From NCBI RefSeq assembly GCF_008642335.1, contig NZ_CP029191.1:868001-932000 (forward strand): DNA of 64,000 nucleotides. The letters are read 5' to 3'. The notes beneath the pieces are model-generated. The model was not told the origin of the DNA and made no database searches. It was given only the letters and a program-made list of their open reading frames with translations. The number at the start of each line of letters is the position of its first letter. Positions within the stretch are counted from its first letter, which is position 1. Positions 8,762-17,949 of this stretch are shown piece by piece. Position numbers and translations under genes: made by a program. Source of the stretch: Streptomyces venezuelae. Its GTDB lineage: Bacteria > Actinomycetota > Actinomycetes > Streptomycetales > Streptomycetaceae.

Positions 8762-10309
8762 TCAGCCACCGCCCTGTCGGACGAAGGTGCTGCCCGCGTC
8801 CTGCCGGGGCGGGGTGTCCTGCCACTGTCCCGAGTCGAGCGTGCGCGTCTGGTCGCCCGCGACGAAGTTCCAGGGTCCGCGGTAGTCGTTGTCGTGCCAG
8901 CGGTTGCGCTGCTTCTCGGTGATCGCCTCGGAGACCCGCTTGCCCTTGTACGGCGACCACTTGGGGTAGGTGCCGTAGTTGGAGATGATCGCCATGCGGC
9001 CGCAGTCGTCCCCGCAGTCGACGACGGACGGGTCCAGGTCGAAGCGGTTGTCGTGGATGTCGACGCGCTGGGTCTTCCAGCGGCAGTCGGCGTACAGCGG
9101 CGCCTTGGCGATGCCGGGCCGCTTGCAGCTGTCGGTGTCCTTCACCAGCAGCGTGCAGTAGCCGGTCGAGGTGTTGGCGGGGCTGTTGCAGAACCGGTCG
9201 GCGTTCTCCCAGAGGGTGATGCCGTTCCAGTTGTCCTTCAGCACGTTCCGGTAGATCTCGATCTTGTCGGTGCGGGCGCGGACGCGGGGTTCGCCGCCGG
9301 ACTCGGAGACGTAGATCGTCGCGTACGGGAAGTCGTCCCCGCGGTCGGCGTTCCTGCGGCCCTCGACCCAGTTGTTCTTGCGGAACGTGTTGTTGCGGAT
9401 GACCGCGTTGTAGCTGGTCTCGTACATGAGCGCGGCGCCGTCGTTGGCTTCGAGGACGTTGCCCTCGATACGGAAGTCGTTGTTGTTGTTGTCGGCCCAC
9501 AGTCCGGCGCCGCGGTTGTCGTGGACCCAGTTGCCGCGGACGTCGGCGCCGTCGACGGCCCAGAACTTGATGCCGCCGGTGCAGCCGCAGCCGGGGCGGC
9601 GGCGCTCCCAGTTGCCGGTGTTGTTGCCGACGACCTCGTTGCCCTCGACCACCAGGTCCTTGATCGTGTCGCCGGTCTTGTACGCGTTCATTCCGTACTG
9701 CCCGTTGTCGCGCAGGCAGTTGTCGCGGACCTGCTGCCGGGCCCCGGCCATCAGCCCCGCGCCGTCGTTGTGCTGGATCCTCGTGTGCTCGATCACCCAG
9801 CCGTCGGCCATGTCGTGGTTGACGACGCCCTCGTTGTGCGGCGCGACGAAGCGCTCCACGGTCAGGTGGCTGATGGTGACGTCGTCGGCGGTGCCGCTGA
9901 ACGCGTACTGGTTCTTCTTGCGGCCGTCGAGGACCGCGCCGGGCGCGCCGATGTAGCGGTTGCCCTTCTTGGTCATGATCTGCGCGTACCGGTCCGGCTC
10001 GAGCCGGTGCTTGCCCGGCTTGAGCCAGAACGTGGTGCCTGCGGGGTTGCTCCTGGTCTTCGCGGCCAGGTCACCGACGACCTTGGGGTCGACGGTGACC
10101 GCGCCCTTTGGAGCCTTCTCGGGACCGGTGGCGGGCTTGGCGCACACCCGTGCCACGGAGGCGGTCGGCGCTGCGGTCGGCTTGGACCGCGCGTCCGACG
10201 TGCCCGGCGTGCCCGCCCCGTCCGACGAGCTGTCGCAGCCGGCCACCGCCAGGAGGACGAGTGCCAGCGGTGCCGCCGGCAGCGCCCGGTGCCGCCACTT
10301 GATCCCCAC
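8762..10309 (-). CDS. Secreted right-handed beta-helix lipoprotein
   Basis: A 515-residue exported protein. The N-terminus has basic residues, a hydrophobic core LALVLLAV and a lipobox ending in AGC, so it is probably a membrane-anchored lipoprotein. After a Ser/Thr/Pro-rich linker (about 25-55) comes a long series of Asn/Gly-rich turns (for example VEGNEVVGNNTGNW, IEGNVLEAND and VIRNNTFRKNN), typical of parallel beta-helix proteins that bind, cut or epimerise polysaccharide. It sits next to a heparinase-like gene, so it may trim or modify the polymer during export. Catalytic residues could not be assigned. The GTG start at 10309 has an AGGGGGA ribosome-binding site. Confidence 0.8.
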   Translation of the reverse strand: MGIKWRHRALPAAPLALVLLAVAGCDSSSDGAGTPGTSDARSKPTAAPTASVARVCAKPATGPEKAPKGAVTVDPKVVGDLAAKTRSNPAGTTFWLKPGKHRLEPDRYAQIMTKKGNRYIGAPGAVLDGRKKNQYAFSGTADDVTISHLTVERFVAPHNEGVVNHDMADGWVIEHTRIQHNDGAGLMAGARQQVRDNCLRDNGQYGMNAYKTGDTIKDLVVEGNEVVGNNTGNWERRRPGCGCTGGIKFWAVDGADVRGNWVHDNRGAGLWADNNNNDFRIEGNVLEANDGAALMYETSYNAVIRNNTFRKNNWVEGRRNADRGDDFPYATIYVSESGGEPRVRARTDKIEIYRNVLKDNWNGITLWENADRFCNSPANTSTGYCTLLVKDTDSCKRPGIAKAPLYADCRWKTQRVDIHDNRFDLDPSVVDCGDDCGRMAIISNYGTYPKWSPYKGKRVSEAITEKQRNRWHDNDYRGPWNFVAGDQTRTLDSGQWQDTPPRQDAGSTFVRQGGG

Positions 10310-10317
10310 GTGTCCCC

Positions 10318-12276
10318 CTAGCCCTGGAACCTGAGTACGGAGGCGAACCCCCGCACGCCCTCGGCGGAACCGGTGCCGATCAGCGTGGTGGCGGGTTCCT
10401 TGCGCCCGAACCCGGCGGAGTACCAGCCGAGCGGCTGATCGCTCTCGCCGCGGTGTGCCTCCCAGCGGAGCTCCCCGGGCAGTTCGAGCACCGCGGAGCG
10501 GTCCTCGCCGTCCCGGGTCCAGGTGAGCGCGGCCCGGTGCCCGTCGAGGTCCACGGTGACCGCCGGTCCGAGGTGGAACGCCAGGCGCACGGTCCGGCGC
10601 GGGCCGAGCACCTCGTCGGTGATCCGCACCTCCTGCTCGTGCGACGCCAGTTCGACGCGGCGGCGGTGTACGGAGGGCTGGTAGCCGTCGTGTTCGGCGC
10701 ACCAGCGGGCCACGTTCCGTCCCGAGGTGTCGGCGACCAGGACGCGGGTGCGGGCGTGCTTGGTCCACAGGAACGGGCCGCCGGACACGGACTGGTCGGC
10801 GCCGTCCAGCTCAAGGGTGTTGTGGCCCAGGGTGGAGCGGAAGTACTGCCGCCAGTGGGGCTGCCCGTGGTAGCAGTACGTGCCCGGGTCGGCGAGCACG
10901 TCGACCCCGTCGTGCCTGACCTCCACCGACAGCGCGTCGGCGTGGGCGTGCGCGGCGATGGAGAGGAAGCCGTGCGGGCCGCCGTCGCAGCGGCACCAGA
11001 TCTTCTCCGGGCCGCGCAGGATGGTCATGCCCGCGTCGCCGAAGTGGGCGGGACGGCTCCTCGGGCGGGTCACGCGCCGCGGGTTGTCGTTCTTCGCGTA
11101 CGGGCGGAGGAGCGCTGCGAGGAGCGGGGTGCGCACAGCGGACTCCGGCACCTCGGGCCACCAGTCGAGCCGGCCGAACACCGCGTCGCCGGTGGCGAGG
11201 AGCGAGGCCCAGCGGTCGGTGCCGGGGCCGTCGACGACGAGTCCGTGTCCGTCGTCCGCGTCCCCCTGGCGGGGCGGCCGCAGCCGGTTGTCGACGACGG
11301 CGGCGAGCGCGTCGGTCATGCGCAGCAGCACGAGACGTACGGTCGTGGGGACGGCGACGCCCGCGGCGTCCGCCTCGGCCACCGCGGCCAGGCCGAGTTC
11401 GAGGACGAGCCCGTGGTACTCGCTGGCCAGTTCGCGGTTGAGGCCGGACGGGAAGGTGTTGCCGCGCAGGTTCCGCTCCAGCGACCGCAGCGCGCCGTCG
11501 CGCCACCGCGCGGAGGTGGGGAACCAGGCGAACGCGCAGGAGGCGGCGAGCTGTCCGGCGGCCTCGGCGATGACGTGGTTGTTCGCCGAGGAGCCGCGGC
11601 TGGGGAAGGCGGCGAGCCAGCGCTGGTGGTGCCAGATCTGGTTGACCGCGACCGGGTTGTTCTCGAACAGGTCGGCCGCGCCCGGCCAGCCGTCGAGCAG
11701 CCTGCGGATCCACACCCACGACAGGAGGCGGATGCCCAGCTCGATGCCGCTGATCCAGTGGACCCCGCGCAGCGGCGCGTTCGCCGCCCACCAGGACCTC
11801 AGGTGCTCGGCCACCCGCTCCGCGTACCGCTCGTCGCCGGTGACCGCGTAGGCGGCGGCGAGCACGGTGAGGTACTGGTGCCGGGACGGCTCCCAGATCT
11901 GCTTGATGTCGCCGACCGCGTCCTCGTCGCGGTACGGCACGTCGAAGGCGTAGCCCCACGGTGCGCGGCGCCCGGTCTTGGGGTCGTACCACCAGTCAGG
12001 GTCCACCAGGTCGTCGCGGACCACGCCGAAGAACTCGACGTGCCCGGCCATGAGCCGGTCCGCCTCGGCGACGAGCCGTTTCGCGGCGTCCGGCGGCACG
12101 GCGTCGAGGGTCCCGGCGGGCAGGACCGCGGTGAACCGGGCGTCGGCGGAGTGCGGGCAGGCGGGTGGCGCGGACCGCCAGCGCCGCCTGCGCACGGCGT
12201 CGCCCGCCCGGCCGCCGATCTCGCGCGGCCCCATCCGGGAGAGCCGCCGCAGGTACCAGCCCGCGCTCATGCTCAT
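10318..12276 (-). CDS. Heparinase II/III family polysaccharide lyase-like protein
   Basis: A 652-residue protein with the alpha-toroid N-terminal domain and beta-sandwich C-terminal domain of heparinase II/III-like lyases, which cleave uronate-containing polymers. Visible features are the aromatic toroid helices (for example SRGSSANNHVIAEAAGQL), where an Asn-His pair is typical, and the Hepar_II_III motif AAHAHADALSVEV followed by DPGTYCYHG. No signal peptide is apparent, so it may work at the membrane or be exported another way. The ATG start overlaps the upstream oxidoreductase stop (ATGA). Heparinase-type genes are common in exopolysaccharide clusters that also make uronic acids, as this one does. 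Confidence 0.85.
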   Translation of the reverse strand: MSMSAGWYLRRLSRMGPREIGGRAGDAVRRRRWRSAPPACPHSADARFTAVLPAGTLDAVPPDAAKRLVAEADRLMAGHVEFFGVVRDDLVDPDWWYDPKTGRRAPWGYAFDVPYRDEDAVGDIKQIWEPSRHQYLTVLAAAYAVTGDERYAERVAEHLRSWWAANAPLRGVHWISGIELGIRLLSWVWIRRLLDGWPGAADLFENNPVAVNQIWHHQRWLAAFPSRGSSANNHVIAEAAGQLAASCAFAWFPTSARWRDGALRSLERNLRGNTFPSGLNRELASEYHGLVLELGLAAVAEADAAGVAVPTTVRLVLLRMTDALAAVVDNRLRPPRQGDADDGHGLVVDGPGTDRWASLLATGDAVFGRLDWWPEVPESAVRTPLLAALLRPYAKNDNPRRVTRPRSRPAHFGDAGMTILRGPEKIWCRCDGGPHGFLSIAAHAHADALSVEVRHDGVDVLADPGTYCYHGQPHWRQYFRSTLGHNTLELDGADQSVSGGPFLWTKHARTRVLVADTSGRNVARWCAEHDGYQPSVHRRRVELASHEQEVRITDEVLGPRRTVRLAFHLGPAVTVDLDGHRAALTWTRDGEDRSAVLELPGELRWEAHRGESDQPLGWYSAGFGRKEPATTLIGTGSAEGVRGFASVLRFQG

Positions 12277-14462
12277 TCGGCGCCCGCCAGCGTCACCGGC
12301 GCGCCACCGGCCAGGCCGGTCCGCACCGCGAGGGTGGCCGCCGTGGTGGCGGCGAGGGACGTCAGCGGCACCGGCATCGGGCCGCCGGTGCGCACGGCAC
12401 GGACGAACGCGGCCAGTTCCGCTTCCTGGCCCTTGTCCCTGGCCTTGGGCAGCCGGGAGCTGACCCACCGCTTGCTTCCGTACACGGAGGCGCGGACGAA
12501 GTCGTCGAGCCGCAGCGCCTTGCCGTCGGCGACCAGGTCGAGGGTCTCCTTGGGGAGGCTGGCGGGGCCGGAGGTGACGTAGCTGATGGTGGCGGTGGAG
12601 CCGTCGGGGTAGCGCAGGACGACCTGGAGGTCGTCGTTGCCGGGGGTGGCGAGCGCGTACACCGAGATCGGGTCGGCGTCGAGCAGCCAGCTCACCGTGT
12701 CGATGAAGTGCCCGCCCTCACCGGCGAACCGGGTGCCTTCGCTGCCCTGCCGCAGGTACCAGCTGCCGTGCTGCAGTTTGCCCGCGTTGACCAGGTAGCG
12801 GACGCTCGCCGGTCCCGTCCGGGCGCCGAACCGCTTCTTGGCCTCGCGCAGCAGCGGCGAGAACCGGCGGTTGAAGCCCACCTGGAGCCGGTCGTTGCCG
12901 GACTCCTCCACGGCCTTCAGGACATCGGCGAGTTCGTCCTCGCCGAGTGCCAGGGGCTTCTCGACGAAGACCGCCTTGCCCGCGTGGAGCGCCTTCTTGG
13001 TCAGCTCGGCGTGGGAGCTGTGCCGGGTGACGACGAACACCGCGTCGATGGACTTGTCGCCGAGCACGGCGTCGAGGTCGGTGGTCGCCTCGGCGAAGCC
13101 GAACTTCCGCTTGGCGTTGGCGGCGGAGAGCGCGGTCGTGGTGACCACGGTCGCGAGCTCGACGCCGTCGCGGCCGGTCAGGTGCGGCAGCAGCATGGAC
13201 GTCGCGTAGTTGCCCGCGCCGACGAACGCGAGGCGCACCGGCGACTTGTGGGCGCGGACCGGCGTCCCACTGCCGCTCGGCTTCACGGCGGGCACGGTCA
13301 CCGACGGAGCGGCCGCCTCGCCCGCGTCCTCCTCCGTGTGCTCGGGGTAGCGGAACAGCACGGCGACGGCCTTGAGGTCGCCGTCCTGCAGGCTCCGGTA
13401 CGTCTCCACGGCGTCGTCGAAGTCGGCGATGTGGGAGATCAGGGGCTCCACGTCGACGCTGCCGCGGGCGGCGAGGTCGAGGAAGCACGCCAGGTTGCGG
13501 CGCTCGGTCCAGCGCACGTAGCCGATGGGGTAGTCGCGGCCCTCCAGTTCGTACGACGGGTCGTAGCGACCGGGGCCGTAGCTGCGGGAGAACCGGACGT
13601 CGAGCTCTTTCTCGTAGTACGCGTTCCACGGCAGGTCCAGGCTGCACTTGCCGATGTCGACGACCCGGCCGCGGTCGCGGCTCAGGTGGGCGGCGAGCTC
13701 GACGGGCTGGTTGCTGCCGCCGCCCGCGGCCAGATACACCTGGTCGACGCCGTGACCTGCGGTGAGTTCGGCGACGGCGGCCTCGACGGCGGCGGACGCG
13801 GGGTCACCGGCGGCCGCGGCGCCGAGCCGCTCGGCGAGTGCGCAGCGCGCCGGGTCGGGGTCGGCGCCGACGACGCGGACGCCCGACGCGGTGAGGAGCT
13901 GCACGACGAGCTGCCCGATCAGGCCGAGGCCGATGACCAGCGCCACCTCGCCGAGCTGCGGCTCGCCCTGGCGTACGCCCTGCATGGCGATCGAGCCGAC
14001 GGTGCCGAAGGCCGCGTGCCGGGGCGCGAGGCCGTCCGGCACCGGGGTGTAGAGGTTCTTGGGCACCCAGTTCACCTCGGCGTGCAGCGCGTGCTCGTTG
14101 CCCGCGCAGGCGACGAGGTCGCCGACGGCCACGTCGTCGATCCCGTCGCCGACCTGCTCGACGACGCCGCACAGCGAGTAGCCCAGCGGCGTGTAGGAGT
14201 CGAGCTTGCCCATGACCTTGCGGTAGGTGGCGGGCACGCCGTTGGTGGCCACGCTCTGCATGACCTTGGCCACCTGGTCCGGCCGGGAGCGGGCCTTGCC
14301 CACCATCGACATGCCGGCCTCGGACACCTTCATGAGCTCGGTTCCGGTGGAGATCAGCGAGTAGGCGCTGCGCACCAGGACACCGCCGGGCTTGCACCCC
14401 GGTGCCGGCACGTCGAGCAGCGCCAGTTCGCCGCTCTTGTAGTTCTGCACAACCTGTTTCAC
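12273..14462 (-). CDS. Bi-domain oxidoreductase (zinc alcohol dehydrogenase + Gfo/Idh/MocA)
   Basis: A 729-residue fusion. Residues 1 to about 345 resemble medium-chain zinc-type dehydrogenases (GYSLCGVVEQVG, then IGLGLIGQLVVQLL as dinucleotide loop). Residues from about 375 on form a Gfo/Idh/MocA domain (FVGAGNYATSMLL as NAD loop, VEKPLAL as the EKP catalytic signature). This exact fusion is known next to heparinase II/III genes in polysaccharide clusters. It probably oxidises or reduces a sugar or polyol intermediate, but its reaction is not known. The GTG start at 14462 has GAGGAG upstream. The stop overlaps the next start. Confidence 0.88.
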   Translation of the reverse strand: MKQVVQNYKSGELALLDVPAPGCKPGGVLVRSAYSLISTGTELMKVSEAGMSMVGKARSRPDQVAKVMQSVATNGVPATYRKVMGKLDSYTPLGYSLCGVVEQVGDGIDDVAVGDLVACAGNEHALHAEVNWVPKNLYTPVPDGLAPRHAAFGTVGSIAMQGVRQGEPQLGEVALVIGLGLIGQLVVQLLTASGVRVVGADPDPARCALAERLGAAAAGDPASAAVEAAVAELTAGHGVDQVYLAAGGGSNQPVELAAHLSRDRGRVVDIGKCSLDLPWNAYYEKELDVRFSRSYGPGRYDPSYELEGRDYPIGYVRWTERRNLACFLDLAARGSVDVEPLISHIADFDDAVETYRSLQDGDLKAVAVLFRYPEHTEEDAGEAAAPSVTVPAVKPSGSGTPVRAHKSPVRLAFVGAGNYATSMLLPHLTGRDGVELATVVTTTALSAANAKRKFGFAEATTDLDAVLGDKSIDAVFVVTRHSSHAELTKKALHAGKAVFVEKPLALGEDELADVLKAVEESGNDRLQVGFNRRFSPLLREAKKRFGARTGPASVRYLVNAGKLQHGSWYLRQGSEGTRFAGEGGHFIDTVSWLLDADPISVYALATPGNDDLQVVLRYPDGSTATISYVTSGPASLPKETLDLVADGKALRLDDFVRASVYGSKRWVSSRLPKARDKGQEAELAAFVRAVRTGGPMPVPLTSLAATTAATLAVRTGLAGGAPVTLAGAE

Positions 14463-14487
14463 CCGAGCTCCTCTTGTTTTACGTGTT

Positions 14488-16416
14488 TCAGGCCGCCTGG
14501 CTCCGGCCGGAGCCGGAGACAGCGCCGCGGTACCAGTACTCGAGGGTCAGCACATGCCACAGATGCTTGGAGAAGTCCCGCTGACCGGCGGCGTCCTCGG
14601 CGACCATGCGGGCCAGCGCGTCGCGGCGCAGGATCCCGGAGTTGACGAGTACGCCGTCGTTGACGACCTCGCGCACCAACGGCGCCAGGTCCCGGCTCAT
14701 CCAGGCCCGCAGCGGCGCGCTGAACAGGCCCTTGGGCCGGTAGACGATCTCCTTGGGCAGGATCGAGGTGGCGGCCTCCTTGAGGACGGCCTTGCCCTGC
14801 CGGCCGACGATCTTGCGGTCGCCGGGCACGGTGAACGCCGCCCTGACCACGTCCACGTCGACGTACGGCACGCGCACCTCGGTCGACGCGGCCATGCTGG
14901 AGCGGTCCGTGTAGGCGAGGTTGAGGCCCGGCAGGAACATCCGGGCGTCGGTCAGGCACATGCGGTTGACGTGGTCGTCGAGTTCGTTGTCCCGGTAGAC
15001 GTCGGCGTGCTCGGTCAGCACGTCGTCGACGGTCCCCGCCAGGTCCGGGTCGACGAGGGCGAGCAGTTCGTCCTGGTCGTACATGGTGTAGCTGCGGCGG
15101 AACGCGGTCTCCTCCGGCAGTCCCGCGAAGGAGAGGAACCGCTTGGCGAAGCGCACCGAGCGGTAGCCGCGGCGCGCCGTCGCGACGGGCAGCCGGTCCA
15201 CGACACCGGACACCCCGCTCCGCAGGGGCGCCGGAACGCGCTGGTAGCGCAGGGCGAGCAGGTTCGCGAGGTGCTTGCGGTACCCGGCGAACAGTTCGTC
15301 GGCGCCCATCCCGGAGAGCATCACCTTGACGCCGGCCTCGCGGGCGGCCGTGCAGATCAGGAACGTGTTGATCGCGGCGGGGTCGCCGATCGGCTCGTCC
15401 AGGGAGTACGTCATCTGCGGGAGCAGATCGAGGACGTTCGGGGCGATCTCGATCTCGTGCAGGTCGACGCCGTACCGCTCGGCGACCTGCCGGGCGTAGC
15501 GCAGGTCGTCCGGCATCGCCTCGAACTTGGCGTCGGCGGCGCGGAATCCGATGGTGTAGGCGGAGATGCCGGGCTGGTGGCGGGCCGCGAGCGCGGTCAG
15601 GTAGCTGGAGTCGAGGCCGCCGGAGAGGAAGGTCGCCACGGGCACGTCGGAGAGCAGGTGCTGCCGGGTCGACTCCTCGACGATCGCGGCGAGATCGGGC
15701 CGCTCACCGCTGCGGGCCCGCTCCCGGCCCTCGGCGGCGACGTCCTTCAGGTTCCAGTACGTGCCGCGCGCCTCCCGGCCGTCGGGCCGGATCCGCAGCC
15801 AGCTGCCCGGCGGCAGCTTCTCCGCGTCGCGGAACGCGCACCGCGAGTCGGGCACCCAGTAGTAGAGGAGCGAGGCCACCAGGGCCGCGTGGTCGACGTC
15901 GAGGGTTCCGCCGGTGACGGCGGCGAGCGCCTTGAGCTCGGAGGCGAACACCATGCCCCCGCCGCGCCGCAGCAGGAACAGCGGCTTGATGCCGAGCTGG
16001 TCGCGGGCGAGCACCAGTTCGCCGGTGCGCTCGTCGAAGACGGCGAACGCGAACATGCCGCGCAGCCGGGGCAGGCAGTCCGTGCCCCAGCGCCGCCAGG
16101 CCTCCAGGAGCACCTCGGTGTCTGAGGTGCCGCGGAAGCGCACCCCGGCGCCCGTGAGTTCGGCGCGGAGTTCGGGCGCGTTGTACAGCTCGCCGTTGTA
16201 GGTGAGGGAGAGGCCGTCCGAGACCATCGGCTGTGCGCCGGTCTCGGACAGGTCGATGATGGCCAGGCGGCGGTGTCCGAGGTGCACTTCGCCGTCGCCC
16301 GCGGGGTGGCTGTACCTGCCCGACCCGTCGGGGCCGCGGTGGGCGAGGACGTCGGTGAGCCGGTCGGTCACCGCCTTGCCGTCGGGCCATCGGTAGGTTC
16401 CTGCGATGCCACACAT
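14488..16416 (-). CDS. asnB: Asparagine synthetase B-type glutamine amidotransferase
   Basis: A 642-residue two-domain enzyme. Cys2 (MCGIAG) is the N-terminal glutaminase nucleophile and RGPDGSG at about 28-34 belongs to the same domain. The synthetase domain holds the ATP-pyrophosphatase loop SGGLDS at 265-270. Full length and intact motifs suggest it is active. In a polysaccharide cluster such enzymes often amidate a carboxyl group, for example of a uronic acid, instead of serving general asparagine supply. That role is inferred from the neighbouring sugar dehydrogenase. ATG start at 16416, three bases after the upstream stop. Confidence 0.88.
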   Translation of the reverse strand: MCGIAGTYRWPDGKAVTDRLTDVLAHRGPDGSGRYSHPAGDGEVHLGHRRLAIIDLSETGAQPMVSDGLSLTYNGELYNAPELRAELTGAGVRFRGTSDTEVLLEAWRRWGTDCLPRLRGMFAFAVFDERTGELVLARDQLGIKPLFLLRRGGGMVFASELKALAAVTGGTLDVDHAALVASLLYYWVPDSRCAFRDAEKLPPGSWLRIRPDGREARGTYWNLKDVAAEGRERARSGERPDLAAIVEESTRQHLLSDVPVATFLSGGLDSSYLTALAARHQPGISAYTIGFRAADAKFEAMPDDLRYARQVAERYGVDLHEIEIAPNVLDLLPQMTYSLDEPIGDPAAINTFLICTAAREAGVKVMLSGMGADELFAGYRKHLANLLALRYQRVPAPLRSGVSGVVDRLPVATARRGYRSVRFAKRFLSFAGLPEETAFRRSYTMYDQDELLALVDPDLAGTVDDVLTEHADVYRDNELDDHVNRMCLTDARMFLPGLNLAYTDRSSMAASTEVRVPYVDVDVVRAAFTVPGDRKIVGRQGKAVLKEAATSILPKEIVYRPKGLFSAPLRAWMSRDLAPLVREVVNDGVLVNSGILRRDALARMVAEDAAGQRDFSKHLWHVLTLEYWYRGAVSGSGRSQAA

Positions 16417-16419
16417 GTC

Positions 16420-17949
16420 TTACCTGGCCTCCTGGTCGCTGTACGGGACCCGTGCGGCCGGTACCGACGGCCTCTCGGTTCGCGGCTGCCCGGTCCCGTT
16501 CTGCCGGGGCGGCCGCTCATGAGGGCCTCGCAGCGCGGTGTGCAGTCCGTCCCACAGCGTGCCGTCGGTCCGGTCGCGCGGGTCGGGGTCGATCAGCACC
16601 ACACCGATCACCGGGATGCGCTGGTCGGCGAGTTGGCGTGCGACGGTGTGCAGCCACGCGGCGCTGCCGTGTCCGGCCCGTACGACGAGCACGGCCTGGC
16701 TGCCCAGGTGCTGCAGGTCGGTCCACGCGGTGCCGGGCGCGACGGAGCCGACGCCGATGCGGCGCACCTGGTGCGACACGGTCGCGGCGCGCTCGCCGCC
16801 GACGACGGTCACGTCTCCGGGTATGTGGCGGCTGTCGGCGAGCTCCGAGCCGGGCAGGCCGTCGATGACGACGACGGGCCCCTCCGCCGCGAGCACCCCG
16901 GCGACCTCCAGGGCGATCGCGCTCGTGCTGCGCGCGCATCCCAGTTCCAGCAGGGACACCGGTTCCCTGGAGCCGCGCGCGGTGCGGGCCAGCGAGGCGG
17001 CGAGCCGTTCGCGGGCCACCCGGGTGCGCTTGAGCTGCCACCGGCCGGCCGGGCGGCGCGGAACGCGCGGCAGCTCGGCGATGACCGAGGCGCCCAGGTT
17101 CGCCGCCATCTCGCGGCGCAGCACGGGGCGGTCGGCCACCACGGAGGTGACGGCGGCCAGCGCGAGGCCGAGGACGAGCCCGAGGACGAGACCGATCGCG
17201 GCCTTGGTCGCCGCCGACTTGGGCAGCGACTGCTGCACGGCGCGCGGGGCGTCCACGATCTGCGTACCGGCGATGATCTTGGGCGTGCCCATCTGGGCTT
17301 CCTCGGCGCGCTGGTCGTAGTCGGCGATGCGCGAGGTGAGCTCGGCCCGGCGGGAGAAGAGGGACTCGATGCTCGCGGAGTCCTGCGGGTCGGTCTCCGG
17401 CGACCGGTCGCCGATCGACGCGTTGACCTCCTTGAGTTCGTCCCGCATGCGGTCGCGCTGGTCGCGCAGCGCCTTGGCCTCGGCCTTCGCGGCCGCCTGC
17501 ATGCGCCGTATGTGGTCGGCGACGAACGCGTCGGCCAGCGCCTTGGCACGGGCGACCGCTTCGGTGTCGTCCTTGCCGGTCACGTCGATCTGCATGAGGT
17601 TGTTGGTCAGGCCGGTGCCCCGGTAGTCCTGGAGGAAGTCCTCGGGCTTCTCGGTGGACTTGAGGGTCTGCAGGGCCTTGCCCGCGATCCGGGTGGTCCC
17701 GAGGATCTCGACGTCGGTGCGGATCAGCGTTCCGGTGTCGTTGGGCTGGTCCTCCTGGTGGGCGACGAGCACCTTGGTCACCGCGCTCGGCGGGGGCGGC
17801 ATGAGGACCGCGAGGGCCGCGCCGAGCAGGAAGCCGAGGAGCGCGAGCGAGCACCAGAGGCGGCGGCGCCTGCGCACCGACACCACCAGGGAGTGCAGGT
17901 CGAAGAGGGGGGTGGGCGCCGGGGCGTCCGCGGTCGCGTTCGTCGTCAC
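16420..17949 (-). CDS. Wzz/chain-length-type protein with degenerate tyrosine-kinase-like tail
   Basis: A 509-residue polysaccharide co-polymerase. A membrane segment near residues 30-50 is followed by a long, charged, coiled-coil-rich periplasmic-type region (about 110-210) and a second membrane segment near 245-270, the usual Wzz layout. The cytoplasmic tail resembles a CpsD/BY-kinase fold (LLELGCARSTSAIAL then VVVIDG), but the Walker A Lys-Ser/Thr is replaced by Arg-Ser-Thr, so ATP hydrolysis is doubtful. The GTG start at 17949 overlaps the stop of the paralogous gene (GTGA). Confidence 0.8.
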   Translation of the reverse strand: MTTNATADAPAPTPLFDLHSLVVSVRRRRRLWCSLALLGFLLGAALAVLMPPPPSAVTKVLVAHQEDQPNDTGTLIRTDVEILGTTRIAGKALQTLKSTEKPEDFLQDYRGTGLTNNLMQIDVTGKDDTEAVARAKALADAFVADHIRRMQAAAKAEAKALRDQRDRMRDELKEVNASIGDRSPETDPQDSASIESLFSRRAELTSRIADYDQRAEEAQMGTPKIIAGTQIVDAPRAVQQSLPKSAATKAAIGLVLGLVLGLALAAVTSVVADRPVLRREMAANLGASVIAELPRVPRRPAGRWQLKRTRVARERLAASLARTARGSREPVSLLELGCARSTSAIALEVAGVLAAEGPVVVIDGLPGSELADSRHIPGDVTVVGGERAATVSHQVRRIGVGSVAPGTAWTDLQHLGSQAVLVVRAGHGSAAWLHTVARQLADQRIPVIGVVLIDPDPRDRTDGTLWDGLHTALRGPHERPPRQNGTGQPRTERPSVPAARVPYSDQEAR